Origin: Lumbricus rubellus | Lineage: Eukaryota > Annelida > Clitellata > Crassiclitellata > Lumbricidae | Reading direction: 5' to 3' | NCBI GenBank assembly: GCA_945859605.1 | Contig: OX243827.1 | Coordinates: forward strand, 1,599,295 to 1,663,294 | Length of the DNA: 64,000 bases | In this document: piece by piece, positions 9,790-20,603 of the stretch | Layout: every line of letters begins with the position of its first letter | Numbering within the stretch: position 1 is the stretch's first letter | Position numbers and translations under genes: made by a program | The notes under the pieces: model-generated | Seen by the model: the letters and a program-made list of their open reading frames with translations, nothing else | What the model was told of the DNA's origin: nothing | The model's database searches: none

Positions 9790-11244
9790 GGTGTCACGAC
9801 ACCACGGTGTCACGACAACTCGTCCACCGACAACTCGTCCAACGACAACTCGTCCACGGACAACTGGTCCACCGACAACTGGTTCACCGAAATAGAAGCC
9901 GGATTATTGAGAAAACGCTTGGGAAATAGAAGCTGGATGAAAGTTCATTATTTACAAAATAGGAGCTGGATTTATGAAAAAAAGTCTAATGGTTTCCTTG
10001 CTTAACCCTCAGGCTACCAGGGGGTGGGTGGTATCCACCCCCCTAGGTTTTTCCCAAATAAAACTTTTTCCGTTTGGAAGAAAATTTTGACGTTTTAGGT
10101 AGCTGTAGACGATTTATTTGCACACATTTTGAGCTAAAATGTGTGATGATATACCATACCATTCAAAAGTTATACCCGATATACCCGAGGCACAAAGGGG
10201 GGGTGGATACCACCCCCCTTAAATTATCGGCTGTATCTTATCCGTCCTTTGACATGAAGAGACACCAATTACACCATTATGTAGAGGGAATGTGGGGCTA
10301 CATTTTGGTGGTCACGGAGTTGTCTTTTGGCAACCGGAAGTGCTCAAAATAAATTAAAATATATAAAAAGATGTTTTATTTTTATAAAATTTTTATGTTT
10401 TTCCTATTAAAAATTATTCATAATTTATTTTTCAAGAGAAATAAATTATGCCATTCTATAGAGGGAAATTAGGGCTATTTTTTGATACTAATTAATTTGA
10501 TATTTGATGACCGAAAGTGCTCAAAATAAATTTAAATGTGTGAAAATGTTGGGTTTTTTACAACGCAAACCGATAAGTCTGCGTAAACGTTTTTCAGCAG
10601 CTAATACATGTTTTTTTCCTTTTTATTGTAATTAAAAATATCTTATTACTAGTTTTTATAGTTGGATATTGGACTTTATTATATGTAAACTATTTTTAAA
10701 TAAATAAATTAAGTTTAAAACACACAGAATCTAATATCTTGCTTATATTATACATTTTGTGGAATCGACGGGTGCCTACGGAAAAAAATTCATAACTTCG
10801 GGTTGCTTTCATATATTTTAAACCTAAATATACCATTTTGTGCAGAAATGAATGCTGAATCCATTGGTGTATTACAAGTTATGATATCTCAAACCATACC
10901 CTAAATCCAGGGGGTGGTAACCACCCCCCTTGGTAGTCAGTGTTACAAAAAAAGCTTGGTGGCCTGAGGGTTAAATGGAAGCTGAATTGATGATTTTCAT
11001 CATGTGTCTCAACATGCATCCAGCTTCTATTTCAGATAGAACAAAAACTTGATCCATCTTCCAATTCTTCCATTTCTTAAACGTTTTTTCATAAATCCAG
11101 CTTCTACTTCACCTGTAAAAACCTTCATCCAGCTTCTATTTCCCAAGCGTTTTCTGAATAATCCGGCTTCTATTTCAGTGGACGAGTTGTCGGTGGACGA
11201 GTTGTCGGTGGACGAGTTGTCGTTGGACCAGTTGTCGTGGAACC
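9790..11244. mobile_element. Foldback element E1 with 15-bp terminal repeats (TU-like)
   Basis: Left end GGTGTCACGACACC, then five 15-bp units of the GACAACTCGTCCACC type. The right end has four inverted units and finishes GTTGTCGTGGAACC. The inner arms are inverted copies made of the ATCCAGCTTCTATTT module. The element is flanked by a perfect 9-bp duplication AGGAAAAGG (9781-9789 and 11245-11253) lying inside the reading frame of a LINE, so the pre-insertion sequence is readable. It contains a younger piggyBac-like MITE (10006-10970); without that it is about 486 bp. No transposase inside: non-autonomous. Confidence 0.92.
10006..10970. mobile_element. piggyBac-like MITE with TTAA target duplication
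   Basis: 965 bp between two TTAA tetranucleotides (10002-10005 and 10971-10974). Ends are inverted: CCCTCAGGCTACCA on the left, TGGTGGCCTGAGGG on the right. The paralogous element at 44578-45045 shows the uninterrupted site (CTTGCTTAAATAGAAGCTGA near 44757-44776), which proves both insertion and TTAA duplication. The interior has three GGGGGTGG/CCACCCCC palindromes (about 10019, 10197 and 10910) and an imperfect internal duplication ending GTGCTCAAAATAAAT. No transposase. Confidence 0.93.
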
Positions 11245-11384
11245 AGGAAAAGGTGGTTGGGCGAGGTTCAAGAAACAACAGGAATGAATCTGGAACAACT
11301 AAGAGAAGCGACATCAGAAAGAAAGCAATGGAGAAGGCTGGCCATGACGATCGCTAAAGTTCAACGAACTGACAGCACAAGGTG
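11245..11384 (+). pseudogene. LINE ORF2 C-terminal fragment, part 2
   Basis: Continues the 9570-9789 fragment after the foldback insertion: RKRWLGEVQETTGMNLEQLR, then EATSERKQWRRLAMTIAK and VQRTDSTR, ending in TGA at about 11382-11384. The frame is intact across this piece, so the foldback insertion is the main lesion here. Confidence 0.85.
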
Positions 11385-11393
11385 AATAATATA

Positions 11394-11800
11394 CTTCTTA
11401 ACAAAAGAATAGCTTTTTATGTATTTGCTGTGTCGCATACTATTGCACGATGGATATTCAGAAGATCATAGTTTTGACATTGCTTGATTTGTATGATGAT
11501 ATGGCTTTTCAGTTCATTGGATCAATTCATTTTGCTCTTGTAATAATATTCTTCTTAACAAAAGAATAGCTTTTTATGTATTTGCTGTGTCGCATACTAT
11601 TGCACGATGGATATTCAGAAGATCATAGTTTTGACATTGCTTGATTTGTATGATGATATGGCTTTTCAGTTCATTGGATCAATTCATTTTGCTCTTGTAA
11701 TAATATTCTTCTTAACAAAAGAATAGCTTTTTATGTATTGCTGTGTCGCATACTATTGCACCACGGATATTCAGAAGATCATAGTTTGGATATTGATTGT
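11394..11800. repeat. 157-bp tandem repeat, 2.6 copies
   Basis: The phrase CTTCTTAACAAAAGAATAGC recurs at 11394, 11551 and 11708. The first two 157-bp units are essentially identical; the third is diverged and partial. The array follows the LINE tail directly. Confidence 0.92.
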
Positions 11801-12391
11801 AGTTTTGATATTATTGACAACTTATTACCATGGTTTGGAATTATAAACATCGTTGTGAATCGTTCGTTTGAACATTTTATTGGCCAGTGCTAAATAGGTT
11901 GAGGTCGCGTGACAAATGGAGGCTTCCTATTGGCCATTGGGTGAAGTAGAAGAAACATTGATAAGCAGGTAGCGCGCATGCCTGTGCTTTTATTACGCGC
12001 CATTGTAGCGGTATGGCCGCTTTACGGCGCCATATAAATTGTCGTTATTATTATTATTGACATGTCATGGGCTGAAATAAGTCCTGTGACAATCCTAACA
12101 AGTTCAAGACCATTTTAAAAAAAATCAAAGCTAACATGTGATTAAGCAAGTCCAAAAAGATATCAAGTCATTTCTACCGGCTGTCGTACAGTAATTGCAT
12201 GACCTTCATACAACCAGTTGTATTTCTGATTGAAATCGATGTCATTTTCACATGAGAATCCAACTTTTTGTGTTCAAGGATAGAAGGGCCCAGGGGGGTG
12301 CTGCAAAAGAAATTCGAAAATGGGATAACATTAGTCAGACAAAAAAATCGTATGCTACGTTTCGTCAACGGACGAATCGGATATAGTTTGT
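11801..12391. other. Non-coding interval
   Basis: Contains a short LINE/SINE-like tail near 12015-12060 (GGCGCCATATAAATTGTC followed by (ATT)n). No gene recognised. Confidence 0.45.
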
Positions 12392-12928
12392 TTAGAACCA
12401 CCACCAGTGTTTAGCATGAACACCACTAGGGATGTCTTGTTTATCTAAATCTCTGTAGCCATTGGTTATCCAAGATTTCAATTTCTTATCAAACCCACTC
12501 TCCACTTCTCCAATATGGTGCAAGTCATGCAGGACAATGTCAAATTCTGAATCCAGGTTCTGAAATAAATCTAGCAGATATTGAATACCAGATCGAGTAC
12601 TGCAAATATTTTCGGCTGGAACGGAAAATTCAAAGTCGACTTTAGTTGTATAGTAAACAGAAACAAATGTCTGCAACCACACCTGGTGACTTGTCACTTC
12701 GTCAATTATGTCTTTCACAAGGTGGCTTTCTGAGCTGTGATAGATGGACTGAAGATGAATACTTTCAGTTGGTGGTAGACCCAGTTGAAAAAATTTATCA
12801 AAAACTTGGCAACCAAGATCAAGTTGAATGTTTTGTGAAACACTGCGTCCCTGAAACGGTTGACCGTCGAGATCTTGCAGTTGAAGCAACAATTTTCTTA
12901 GTCGCTTTTTGACAATCTCAGTGGCCAT
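12392..12928 (-). CDS. Unrecognised 178-residue protein or exon
   Basis: An uninterrupted frame of 178 residues with balanced, non-repetitive composition, unlike the repeat-driven frames around it. It begins MATEIVKKRLRKLLLQLQ and ends with the aromatic tail HAKHWWWF. It is acidic and hydrophobic in the middle (QYLLDLFQNLDSEFDIVL). I see no signal peptide, membrane segment, zinc ligands or repeat. The ATG has G at +4. TTGCAG about 15 bases upstream could be a splice acceptor, so this may be one exon, a single-exon gene or a processed copy. I do not recognise the family and give no function. Its opposite strand shows only short shadow frames. Confidence 0.5.
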   Translation of the reverse strand: MATEIVKKRLRKLLLQLQDLDGQPFQGRSVSQNIQLDLGCQVFDKFFQLGLPPTESIHLQSIYHSSESHLVKDIIDEVTSHQVWLQTFVSVYYTTKVDFEFSVPAENICSTRSGIQYLLDLFQNLDSEFDIVLHDLHHIGEVESGFDKKLKSWITNGYRDLDKQDIPSGVHAKHWWWF

Positions 12929-12943
12929 TGGTATGTCTTCTGC

Positions 12944-13119
12944 AATTTATTCAATGTATTAGTTATACGCTTTATAATGAATAATTTCACACAATCATCA
13001 CACCAGGAAACCAAATTGTTTTCAGAAAAAGCCTGTATTTTTAAAATAATTAACATGGACCGCCTTTTGGGGAATAATACACTTAGGCCTATTATAGGCA
13101 ATTTATGCTCTACTAGGTT
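12944..13119. other. Upstream flank of the 178-residue frame
   Basis: AT-rich sequence with no motif recognised, containing one TAGGCCTA octamer near 13083. Confidence 0.4.
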
Positions 13120-13812
13120 TTTCTGGATTGGTGAAAATAATATTTATTTAAATAAAAGTTGGATTAAACAAATTTTTGCTTAAATGGAAGCTGGATTGAT
13201 GACAAAGATTCGTGCTGTCCTAAATTACATAAATTGCACAGGTATTAGCTTCATATCGGAGTGACTGAACGACACTAACAAGCTAAAAGTTCACGCCTGA
13301 ATACAGCGACATGTGTTTACCCTTATAACACTAACTGGTTGACACAGCACTGCGAACTGGATAAGTAGTCCAAGTTTGAGCTGTTATACCTACAGAAATA
13401 GGCTATGCGCAGCAAAGGGGAAATTGTCCCGGGTTAATGTTATAGGCTTAATCAGAGGGAATTGTCCGAGGGGTTCCACGACAACTGGTCCATTGACAAC
13501 TCGTCCAACGACAACTCGTCCATGGACAACTGGTCCACCGACAACTCGTCCACCGAAATAGAAGCCGGAATAATGAGAAAACGCTTGAGAAATGGAAGCT
13601 GGATGAAGGGTTTTACAGGTGAAATAGAAGCTGGATTGATGAAAAAACGCATAAGAAATGAAAGATGGATCAAGGTTTTTTCTATCTGAAATAGAAGCTG
13701 GATGCATGTTGAGACACATGATGAAAATCATCAATTCAGCTTCTATTTAGGCAAGAAAACCATTAGACTTTTTTCATAAATCCTGCTCCTATTTCGTAAA
13801 TAAAGAACTTTC

Positions 13813-14210
13813 GGTAAACGTGTATTTTAGTATGGTAAATTATTCGCTCATCTTCGCTCGCTGCAGCATTGTTATTTTTAATCAATCCAACTTCTAGTTT
13901 GCTGAGAATCCTTTACATCGATCCAGCTTCCGTTTAGGCAATAATTAGTTAGATAAATCCCGCTTCTATTTTGTCAGCAAATATTTTTCATTAATATAAC
14001 TTTTATTTCATTTAAAATTATTGCTGTCACTCCAGCTTCGACTTCAGCGAGATCGTTTTCATAAATCCCACTTCGATTTTAGTAAAAATTAATTTCATCA
14101 ATCCGACTTCTATTTAGAAAGAACTCTTTTCGTCAATCCGACTGGTACTCGACTAATGCTGAAACCCATGCAACGGCGAATAATTTATCATACTAAAATA
14201 CACGTTTACC
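13813..14210. mobile_element. Foldback element N1, copy 1 (GGTAAACGTG family)
   Basis: Starts GGTAAACGTGTATTTTAGTA and ends with its near reverse complement. Flanked by perfect 8-bp GAACTTTC (13805-13812 and 14211-14218). The empty site is visible in E4 (AGAACTTTCATCCAGCTTCC when read in reverse, near 44690). The interior is ATCCAGCTTC/ATCCGACTTC-type repeats. Non-coding. A second copy lies at 54626-55015. Confidence 0.93.
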
Positions 14211-14262
14211 GAACTTTCATCCAGCTTCCATTTCTCCAGCGCTTTCTCGTTAATCCGGTTTC

Positions 14263-14823
14263 GGCAAAACTCCGAACGGCGGTCCCAAATTATAAAATTG
14301 AAGAAATCGATAGGCTATCTCCTGAGAAGGCTTTAAACATGATGTGTGGTGAAATAGAAGGTGGATTGATTAAAACCGTTTGATTGATGGACGCTTGATA
14401 AAAGAAAGCTGGATAATCGGCATTCCAGCTAAATGGAAGCTGCATGGGTGCATGCTGAAATACATCACTGAAATCAACAATCCAGTTTCCATTTCTCAAG
14501 TTTAATTTTCGTCAATCCAGTTTCTATTTCACCTATAAGAAACCTTCATCCAGCTTCTTTTTCGCAAGCGTTTTAATTATTCCATCTTCCATTTAACTTA
14601 GGCCCTATTATGTCCATCATCCAGGTTCTATTTCTCAACCGTTAAATTTATCAATCCAGCTTCTATTTCAGATCTAAAAATACCTTCATCCAGCTTATAT
14701 TTCACTTGCGTTTTTTCATCAATCCACCGTTTCTATGCACCAATCCAATACACCGCACTATTACGACATGTCATGTTGATTCACTTAATGTTATAATTTG
14801 GGACCGCCGTTCGGAGTTTTGCC
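14263..14823. mobile_element. Foldback element N2, copy 1 (GGCAAAACTCCG family)
   Basis: TIRs GGCAAAACTCCGAACGGCGG and its reverse complement, extending to TCCCAAATTATAA. Perfect 8-bp duplication CCGGTTTC (14255-14262 and 14824-14831). The interior holds repeated ATCCAGCTTCTATTT modules. Copies lie at 31076-31558 and 55077-55810. At 14599-14607 it has TAGGCCCTA where the 55077 copy has only TA. Confidence 0.93.
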
Positions 14824-14858
14824 CCGGTTTCTATTTCAGTGGACCAGTTGTCGGTGGA

Positions 14859-16753
14859 GGTTTGGGTCCGCTATTCCGAGGGTCCAGTATTCCGAGGGTC
14901 CACTATTCCGAACGTTCACTATTCCGAAGGTCCACTATTCCGAAGAGTGTACTGTTATACGCCTATTATGATAAATCAATCAGGTTTGGGTCCATTATTC
15001 CGAGGATCCACTATTCCGAACCCTATACCTAACCCTAACTCATCGTAAACCTATAACCACCAAGGATACAGAACAAAATACATAGGATATTCGGAATAGT
15101 GGACCCTCGGAATGGTGGGCCGTTACAGTAATCTCCGAACTTATGAAGCTCGAGGATTTTTAGTCAACGGAGTAATTTGAGAATGGGAGTGATAATTATG
15201 ATTGTGCTTGGGTTTCCCGTCCTGATGATACCACGGGCTAGTAAGCTGTGGGTTAGTTACAGACGTTTGAGGTTTTTGGAGTCAAGGTTGAGGAAAAGAG
15301 AATTGCAGTAGTCGTGCTTTGAGCAGGAATTATTATTCATCAATCTTATATATTACAAGCTGTGCCCGGCCACGCGTTGCTGTGGCTGAAAAGAGGGCTC
15401 AACCCTCACTTTATACCTCCCTTACTCTGCTTCCCTCACTCCCCCTCTCCCTCCGTCCGTCCCCTCCCCTCCGTCTCCTCCCCTCCCCTCCCCTCTCGTC
15501 CCCTTCCCTCTCGTCCCGTACCCTTTCCTACCACCTCTCCCTCCCCTCTTTTTCCTCCCCTGCCCCTCCACTCGGCCGCATTCGCGAAGGCAAGGTTGTG
15601 TGAAAATTGAAATCGAAATCGCCCGAATCGAATGCAAATTTGTGCGAAAAGATTGCGCTTTAAAAAAGCATTTTCAAAAGCGAACGTATTCGAAATTGGT
15701 AAAATTTTGAAAGGAATCGGTCAAGAACGGTGAATAATTTTCCGAGATCCTTGATTTTGTACAACCGACAGCTACAAAGTATATGCGCTATAAAAAGACT
15801 TGCGGATATGCGCCATAAAAACGCGGCCGCGTTAAAATGCACGTTGTGCAAATTTGAAATCGAAATTGCTCGAATCGAATGCAAAGTTGTTTTTAATTGT
15901 CGAAAAGTTTTCGCTTTTTCCAAGAAACATTTTACAAACCCAATCGTATTTCAACGGACCATCTTGGTAAAATGTTGAAAGGAATCGGTCAAAAGCTTTC
16001 CGAGATCCTTGATTAAATACAAACCTTTTTACATTTTTATTTATATACTAGCTGAACCCGACCACGCGTTGCTGTCGCTGAAAAGAGCGTCCAAAATCCC
16101 CCCGTACCTCCATTCCACCTCCCTTTTCCGCACCATCCCGCTTACCCTCCCCTCTTCTCTCCCCTCCCCTCCCCTATCCCCTCCCTTCCGCTTCCCCCTC
16201 CCATCTCCTCCCCTTTCCCTTTCCCCTCCCTTTCCTTCCCACCCCTCCCCCTTCCCATCTCCTCCCCTCCCTACCCCCTCTTCTTCTTACCTCCCCCTCC
16301 CCTTCTACCTCCTCCCGTCCCTATCCCCTTTCTTCCCCTCCACCTCCCACTCCACCCTACCCTTCTCCCCCTCCCAGTCCCATCTCCCTCCCTCCATCCA
16401 TCCAACCATCCCTCCGTCCATTCCTCTGCCTCCCTGCATCCCTCCCCTCCGCTCCCTCCCCTCCTTCTGCGTCCCGCTCCCTCCTTTTCCTTTCCCCCCT
16501 CAAACCGAGGGCGAAGGAAGGAGGGAGGGAGGAGAGAAAGGGAAGGAAGGGAGGGAAGAGAGGTAGACGGACGGACGGATGAAGGGAGGGAGGGAGGAAG
16601 GGAGGGAGGGAGGGAGGAAGGGACGGAGGGGTGTATAGATATATAACAATCTTCGGAATAGTGGACCTTCGGAATAGTGGACCTTCGGAATAGTGGACCC
16701 TCGGAATAGTGGACCCTCGGAATAGTGGACCCTCGGAATAGCGGGCCGTTACC
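14859..16753. mobile_element. Foldback element N3 with TCGGAATAGTGGACC terminal repeats
   Basis: The outer domains are tandem 15-bp units TCGGAATAGTGGACC: inverted at 14866-14945 and direct, six units, at about 16648-16743. Flanking GTCGGTGGA (14850-14858 and 16754-16762) is a possible 9-bp duplication. However, this string is also part of the host 15-mer array, so it is weaker evidence than elsewhere. A further inverted set at about 14990-15125 suggests an inner sub-element. The interior carries a tandem pair of C/T-rich retroelement-like pieces (15350-16640). Confidence 0.75.
15350..16640. repeat. Duplicated module: GCCACGCGTTGCTGTGGC motif plus C/T-rich tract
   Basis: Two copies of a module. 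One is AGCTGTGCCCGGCCACGCGT near 15358, followed by a C/T-rich tract (15405-15590). The other is AGCTGAACCCGACCACGCGT near 16051, followed by a longer C/T tract (16090-16500) that turns into a G/A tract (16500-16640). Between them a second pair of homologous stretches (GAAATCGAAATCGCCCGAAT near 15606 and GAAATCGAAATTGCTCGAAT near 15856) runs to CCGAGATCCTTGATT. Long frames here are low complexity. A third, inverted relative lies at 45395-45590. Confidence 0.75.
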
Positions 16754-16832
16754 GTCGGTGGACGAGTTGTCCGTGGACGAGTTGTCGTTGGACGAGTTGT
16801 CGTTGGACGAGTTGTCGTGACACCGTCCGAGG

Positions 16833-17339
16833 AGGGTGTCCATGGGGTAAATGTCACACACTCGACGCGGCCAACTCTTATATCGATGATGGCTGAGAAC
16901 ACAGCAAATCATATGTTGCGTTATTTGGCTTACTTAAAATATATATAATAGAAATTATTTTCCTCAAAATGTTGGGCTTTCATGGCCTCCTGACTTACTT
17001 ACTTTGGAAACATTGAACTATTGATCGACGTAGGTTAAAGCGCCCTATAATTTCTGTCCCTATCTTGGCCAGCCATATTGTTTACTCGCTGCGTCCACTA
17101 AATTATTTGCAGAAAATCATAGAATCTCACCAGTTGTTGATTGAAGTAGAAAGACTTTCTCCTAAGAGTGCCATCAACACAAAATGGCGACCGACACAAG
17201 TGATTCGTTACGACGATATAAAAATCCGTTTTTAAAGTGTGCCCTGCCATATAGCGAATATATTTAATCATTCTAAGCACTTAGTCTTATAATATTATTA
17301 TTTTGAACCCCTCCCATATATTGACATAAATTTTGGTCC
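16833..17339. other. Loop region of the outer foldback element
   Basis: Unique AT-rich sequence between the arms. No gene recognised. Confidence 0.4.
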
Positions 17340-17854
17340 ATGGGCAGAGCAGTCAGGGAACGGACAAATCCCCCGGACAAACCCCCACGGAAAAAACTCC
17401 CGGACAATTGCCCTCTGATTTAGCCTAGGACATTAACCCCCCGGACAACCCCCATTCGCTGCGCAAATAGCGTTTTTCTCTAGGTAATCTTATAATTTGC
17501 TTAAACGTGGGATTATTATCCAGCTCACGGTGCTGTGTCAACTAATTAGTGTCACACGGGTAAACATCTATCGTTGTCATTCATACGTGAACTTAAAGCT
17601 TGTTAGTGTCATTCATTCACTCCGATATGAAACTAATACATGTTGGTGTAACTTAGGACAATAATTATGAATCATTGTCATCAATCCAGCTTTTATCTAA
17701 GCAGAAATTTTCATAAGTCCAGCTTCTATTTAAGCAAGAAGATTTTCATCAATCCAGCTTCCATTTAAGCAAAATTTATTTTGTATCAATCCGTCTTCTA
17801 TTTAGTGAGAATTCTTTTCATCAATCCAACTTGCGTACTCAGAACCGCTGTTTT

Positions 17855-17866
17855 ATAGTAATAGGC

Positions 17867-17937
<71 letters not shown>

Positions 17938-17938
17938 T
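17855..17938. repeat. (AAT)n microsatellite
   Basis: Near-perfect TAA/AAT repeat interrupted once by AAAA. It immediately follows TAATAGGCTAATAA. Confidence 0.95.
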
Positions 17939-17985
17939 CAGCGCTTCAGTATCATGATCCATTTTGATCCATTTTTTTAGATAGT

Positions 17986-18200
17986 GGGGCGCGGTGGTGT
18001 AGTGGGGGCGTCGTTGCCTTGGAGCCGGAAGGTCCGATCGAGGTTCGAATCCACCTGGCCGCGTAAGGACCTTGGGCAAGTCCTTCACTCACAATTGCTC
18101 AGCGCTTCGGCGTGAAACTCCGATGCAGTGTCCACTCTGCATCGGGAGCGCCTCTGAGTAGCGAGAGCTTGAAGGGGTGCTATAACAAGTGCACAAACAT
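17986..18200 (+). mobile_element. tRNA-derived SINE, copy 1
   Basis: The tRNA-like 5' part GGGGCGCGGTGGTGTAGTGG resembles a pol III A box, and GGTTCGAATCC is a B box. Then comes a central block (GGACCTTGGGCAAGTCCTTC...AGCGCTTCGGCG) and a 3' tail GGGAGCGCCTCTGAGTAGCG ... GGGGTGCTATAACAAG. The tail matches the local LINE 3' end. Not a functional tRNA: the tRNA-like part runs straight into SINE body. Confidence 0.9.
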
Positions 18201-18293
18201 CCAGCGATTCAATGCAGTTGCGTTCCGCGGTGCCTTTCTAGCGCAGGATCTCAACGACGACTAGGTGCCGTTCCAGATGTTTTTATTCTGTTC

Positions 18294-18476
18294 TTAACCC
18301 ATTAGTGCCTGATTTTTCAAAATCATCTCAAAATATAAAAACTTTGTTGCAAATGATGAGTTAGGACAATACCTAACACAAATTCTGCAAAATTTTTGCT
18401 TTTGATGCTTTAGGAGCAAGTTTTTTAAGCGTCCCATTTTTGGGGACGCTAGGCACGAATGGGTACGTGAAGATTT
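18294..18476. repeat. Short element with CCCATTAGTGCC / GGCACGAATGGG ends
   Basis: TTAACCCATTAGTGCCTGAT begins the unit and CTAGGCACGAATGGGTACGT ends it. The termini are inverted, as in a piggyBac-type MITE, but the right flank is TACG, not TTAA. The right 43 bp recurs inverted at 21351-21392. Confidence 0.55.
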
Positions 18477-19200
18477 ACATGGTGATATGTACAGGTTATA
18501 TCACTCAAGACTGTTGATACAGTCTAGTTAAGGGAAAATTAATATAATTTGTACTCAGAATCATTGGAAATTAAATTTATAAGCAAAATTTCAACAAAAA
18601 TGGTATGCCTCAGTACATTTTTATGCAAAATTGTTCATATTTTGAAATGAAATGCTTACACGCAGCATATCATAATAATACTGTTCATGTCTCAGATCAA
18701 CATCCTGTAGCAATAGCAACCAACACTGTTACAGAAAGATTATAATACAGTTACATGAAGCTGTTTCAAGTGCTAAATTGCTTTTGTCTGGTTTTGTGTA
18801 GTAGATTGTTGGCCTAACCCTCTTTATGTGAACCGACCTATCATTTTTCTCAAACTTTTCGCACACTTTCATTGCATATGAGTTACAACAGATGGAATCT
18901 AGTGCTAAAGTACAAGTGAACTGCATACTTTCTGGTTCATACAGTCAGTTTTCATTTCCCTAATAGACACAGCTATGTGCTTAGATCCATGAACTGACCC
19001 TCACTTTCCTATAATGAACAGCTCGACCAAAGGAAGTGAATATCTTCACATTTGTTGGCCTGTATCGTCTCAATAGTGGTATATTTTGCTCATGTCAGAG
19101 TGGTAAAGAAGTAGTCATAGTTACTGTAGCCTACACAACATAGCTGTTGCAATGAACCACCCACACCAAGTTGAGGACTCATGACCCCAACTCCATTATA
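18477..19200. other. Non-coding interval
   Basis: No gene or repeat family recognised. Confidence 0.4.
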
Positions 19201-20603
19201 CAGGGTGGCTAAAAAAAAAATGTCCCACCAGGAAAAATGCAATTTCTCCCCAGCCAATCGAGATTATTCTATGAAATTAGCAGGATTTATAGAGGAAAGA
19301 ATTTGCAACACTCCATGAAAATCTCAATAATGAATCTGTATTACTTCAGAAGTTACAGCTGTGCAAAAATAGTTTTTCATTTTTTCAAATTTCCGCAGAA
19401 TCATGTTTCAATACATGCGATTTCTTTAGGATTTTTTTGCAAATTACAGCAAAAAAAGTGATGATGATGTCATACGACCTCACTACGAACTATAAAGAAG
19501 CTGTTTATGAAGCAAGCTATTAGTATTTGGTGATATTTTATATATTAAGGTCTCATTTTGTGAATCCCATACTTAACGTCATGGACAAAGTTTCTGTGGA
19601 AGATAAAATGGGAATTCAAACGTTGCGTGAGCAGAGACTGGGACATCATGCGATCATGGCAAAATCCCCAAATGAAAAGAGGAGCCTGAGCACAATGAAG
19701 GCTATCTGCAAACGTCTTTATGTAACGAAGGTCATGGGTCGAAAGAAAGGCAGGAAGTGGTCGTGTGGTCTGATGGAAAAAGCGCGATATTCACGAAGTT
19801 CGCTTGGTAGTCGAAGGCATCAAGTTTGCAAAGCACATCATGGTTTCAGCATCAGCTATGCTGGCGTGTGTTACGGCAGCAAGGAAAGACTGCACTTCAT
19901 CCCATTCAGTAGGCTAAATGTCAAACTTACCGTTGAACTCTGTTACCCAGACTCATTGAACACCGAAGGTGTGTTCAAACATCTGGTCTTATTTTCCTGC
20001 AGGACGGTGCGCCTGCTTGCTCGCATGGCGAGGTTGATTATGATGCGCTACCATATTGCCATCAACTGCAGAAAATTTATTGGCAAAGGTGACTAACAAC
20101 CTCGCCAGACCTTAGTCCTCTTGCTTATCACGTCTGGGGAGCTATGCTGGAACGCTGCAAGACATTTCATCCCATGTTGGATAACATTCGCTAGCTGAAG
20201 GATGTCTTGCTGCTAATGTGGGATCAGTCACCGCAGGACTCGATACACAAGCCCATACTGAACTTTACAAAGAGTATTCGAGGTCGTAATAAAGCAGGAA
20301 TTGGACCCTCCCATCATACTCTAAGATAAACTGTAAAACAGAATTCTGAGGTCGTAATGAAAGTGATATTATTTGGCATGGAAATCTACAAATGACGTTT
20401 ATTTTTCCGCGGATATTTGAAAAAACGGAATTGAAAGTTTAAACAGCTGTAACTTTTGCAAACATGAAAAGTCTCCAATGAAACTTTCAGGGAATGTTGG
20501 AAATTCATTCCCCTACAAATTGGGAAATTTTCGTAGAAATATTTCAATCGGTTGCGAAGTTATCGCATTTTTTCCGGTGGGACATTTTTTTTGAGCCACC
20601 CTG
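19201..20603 (+). mobile_element. Tc1/mariner-type DNA transposon 2 (degenerate)
   Basis: TIRs: CAGGGTGGCTAAAAAAAAAA then TGTCCCACC on the left; GGTGGGACATTTTTTTTGAG then CCACCCTG on the right. TA flanks both ends (19199-19200 and 20604-20605). 1.4 kb, with a decayed transposase inside. Terminal bases match those of the element at 1400-2611. Confidence 0.9.
19580..20290 (+). pseudogene. Mariner-like transposase remnant, third catalytic Asp replaced
   Basis: Frames carry an N-terminal helix-turn-helix-like start (MDKVSVEDKMGIQTLREQ), then SISYAGVCYGSKERLHFIPF, a QDGAPA-type second Asp block near 20003, and PDLSPLAYHVWGAMLE near 20110. Where the relative at 2102 has the catalytic Asp (PLDYAVWG), this copy has Ala (PLAYHVWG). 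With that change and several stops and frameshifts it cannot be active. One frame break coincides with TAGGCTA at 19910-19916. Confidence 0.8.

Larger units (their letters stand above)
13472..16824. mobile_element. Foldback element E2 (15-bp terminal repeats), hosts three insertions
   Basis: Left end GGTTCCACGACAACTGGTCC with tandem 15-bp units to about 13555. The right end is four inverted units finishing GTTGTCGTGACACC at 16824. It is flanked by a perfect 8-bp duplication GTCCGAGG (13464-13471 and 16825-16832). Inner arms match E1 and E4. It is split by 13813-14210, 14263-14823 and 14859-16753, each with its own target duplication. Removing these leaves an element of about 500 bp. Confidence 0.9.
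13120..17825. mobile_element. Outer foldback element hosting a transposon nest
   Basis: The left arm (about 13120-13471) and right arm (about 17340-17825) are inverted relatives. Left phrases such as GAGTGACTGAACGACACTAA, GTTGACACAGCAC and AATCAGAGGG reappear reverse-complemented on the right (TTGTCCGGGAG, CTGATTTAGCC, GTGCTGTGTCAAC, TTCACTCCGATATGAA). The outer sequence carries the ATCCAGCTTC module and CCCCGGACAA motifs. The left arm is interrupted by element E2 (13472-16824), which holds three further insertions. The outermost ends and a target duplication could not be fixed, so the limits are approximate. Confidence 0.7.

Noticed and set aside
14850..16762. GTCGGTGGA as proof of a 9-bp target duplication for N3
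   Set aside because: The same string is part of the host 15-mer array, so the match could arise without insertion. It was kept only as supporting evidence.
16009..16912. Long Pro/Ser-rich and Gly/Arg-rich frames
   Set aside because: They read through pure C/T and G/A tracts and 15-bp terminal repeats.
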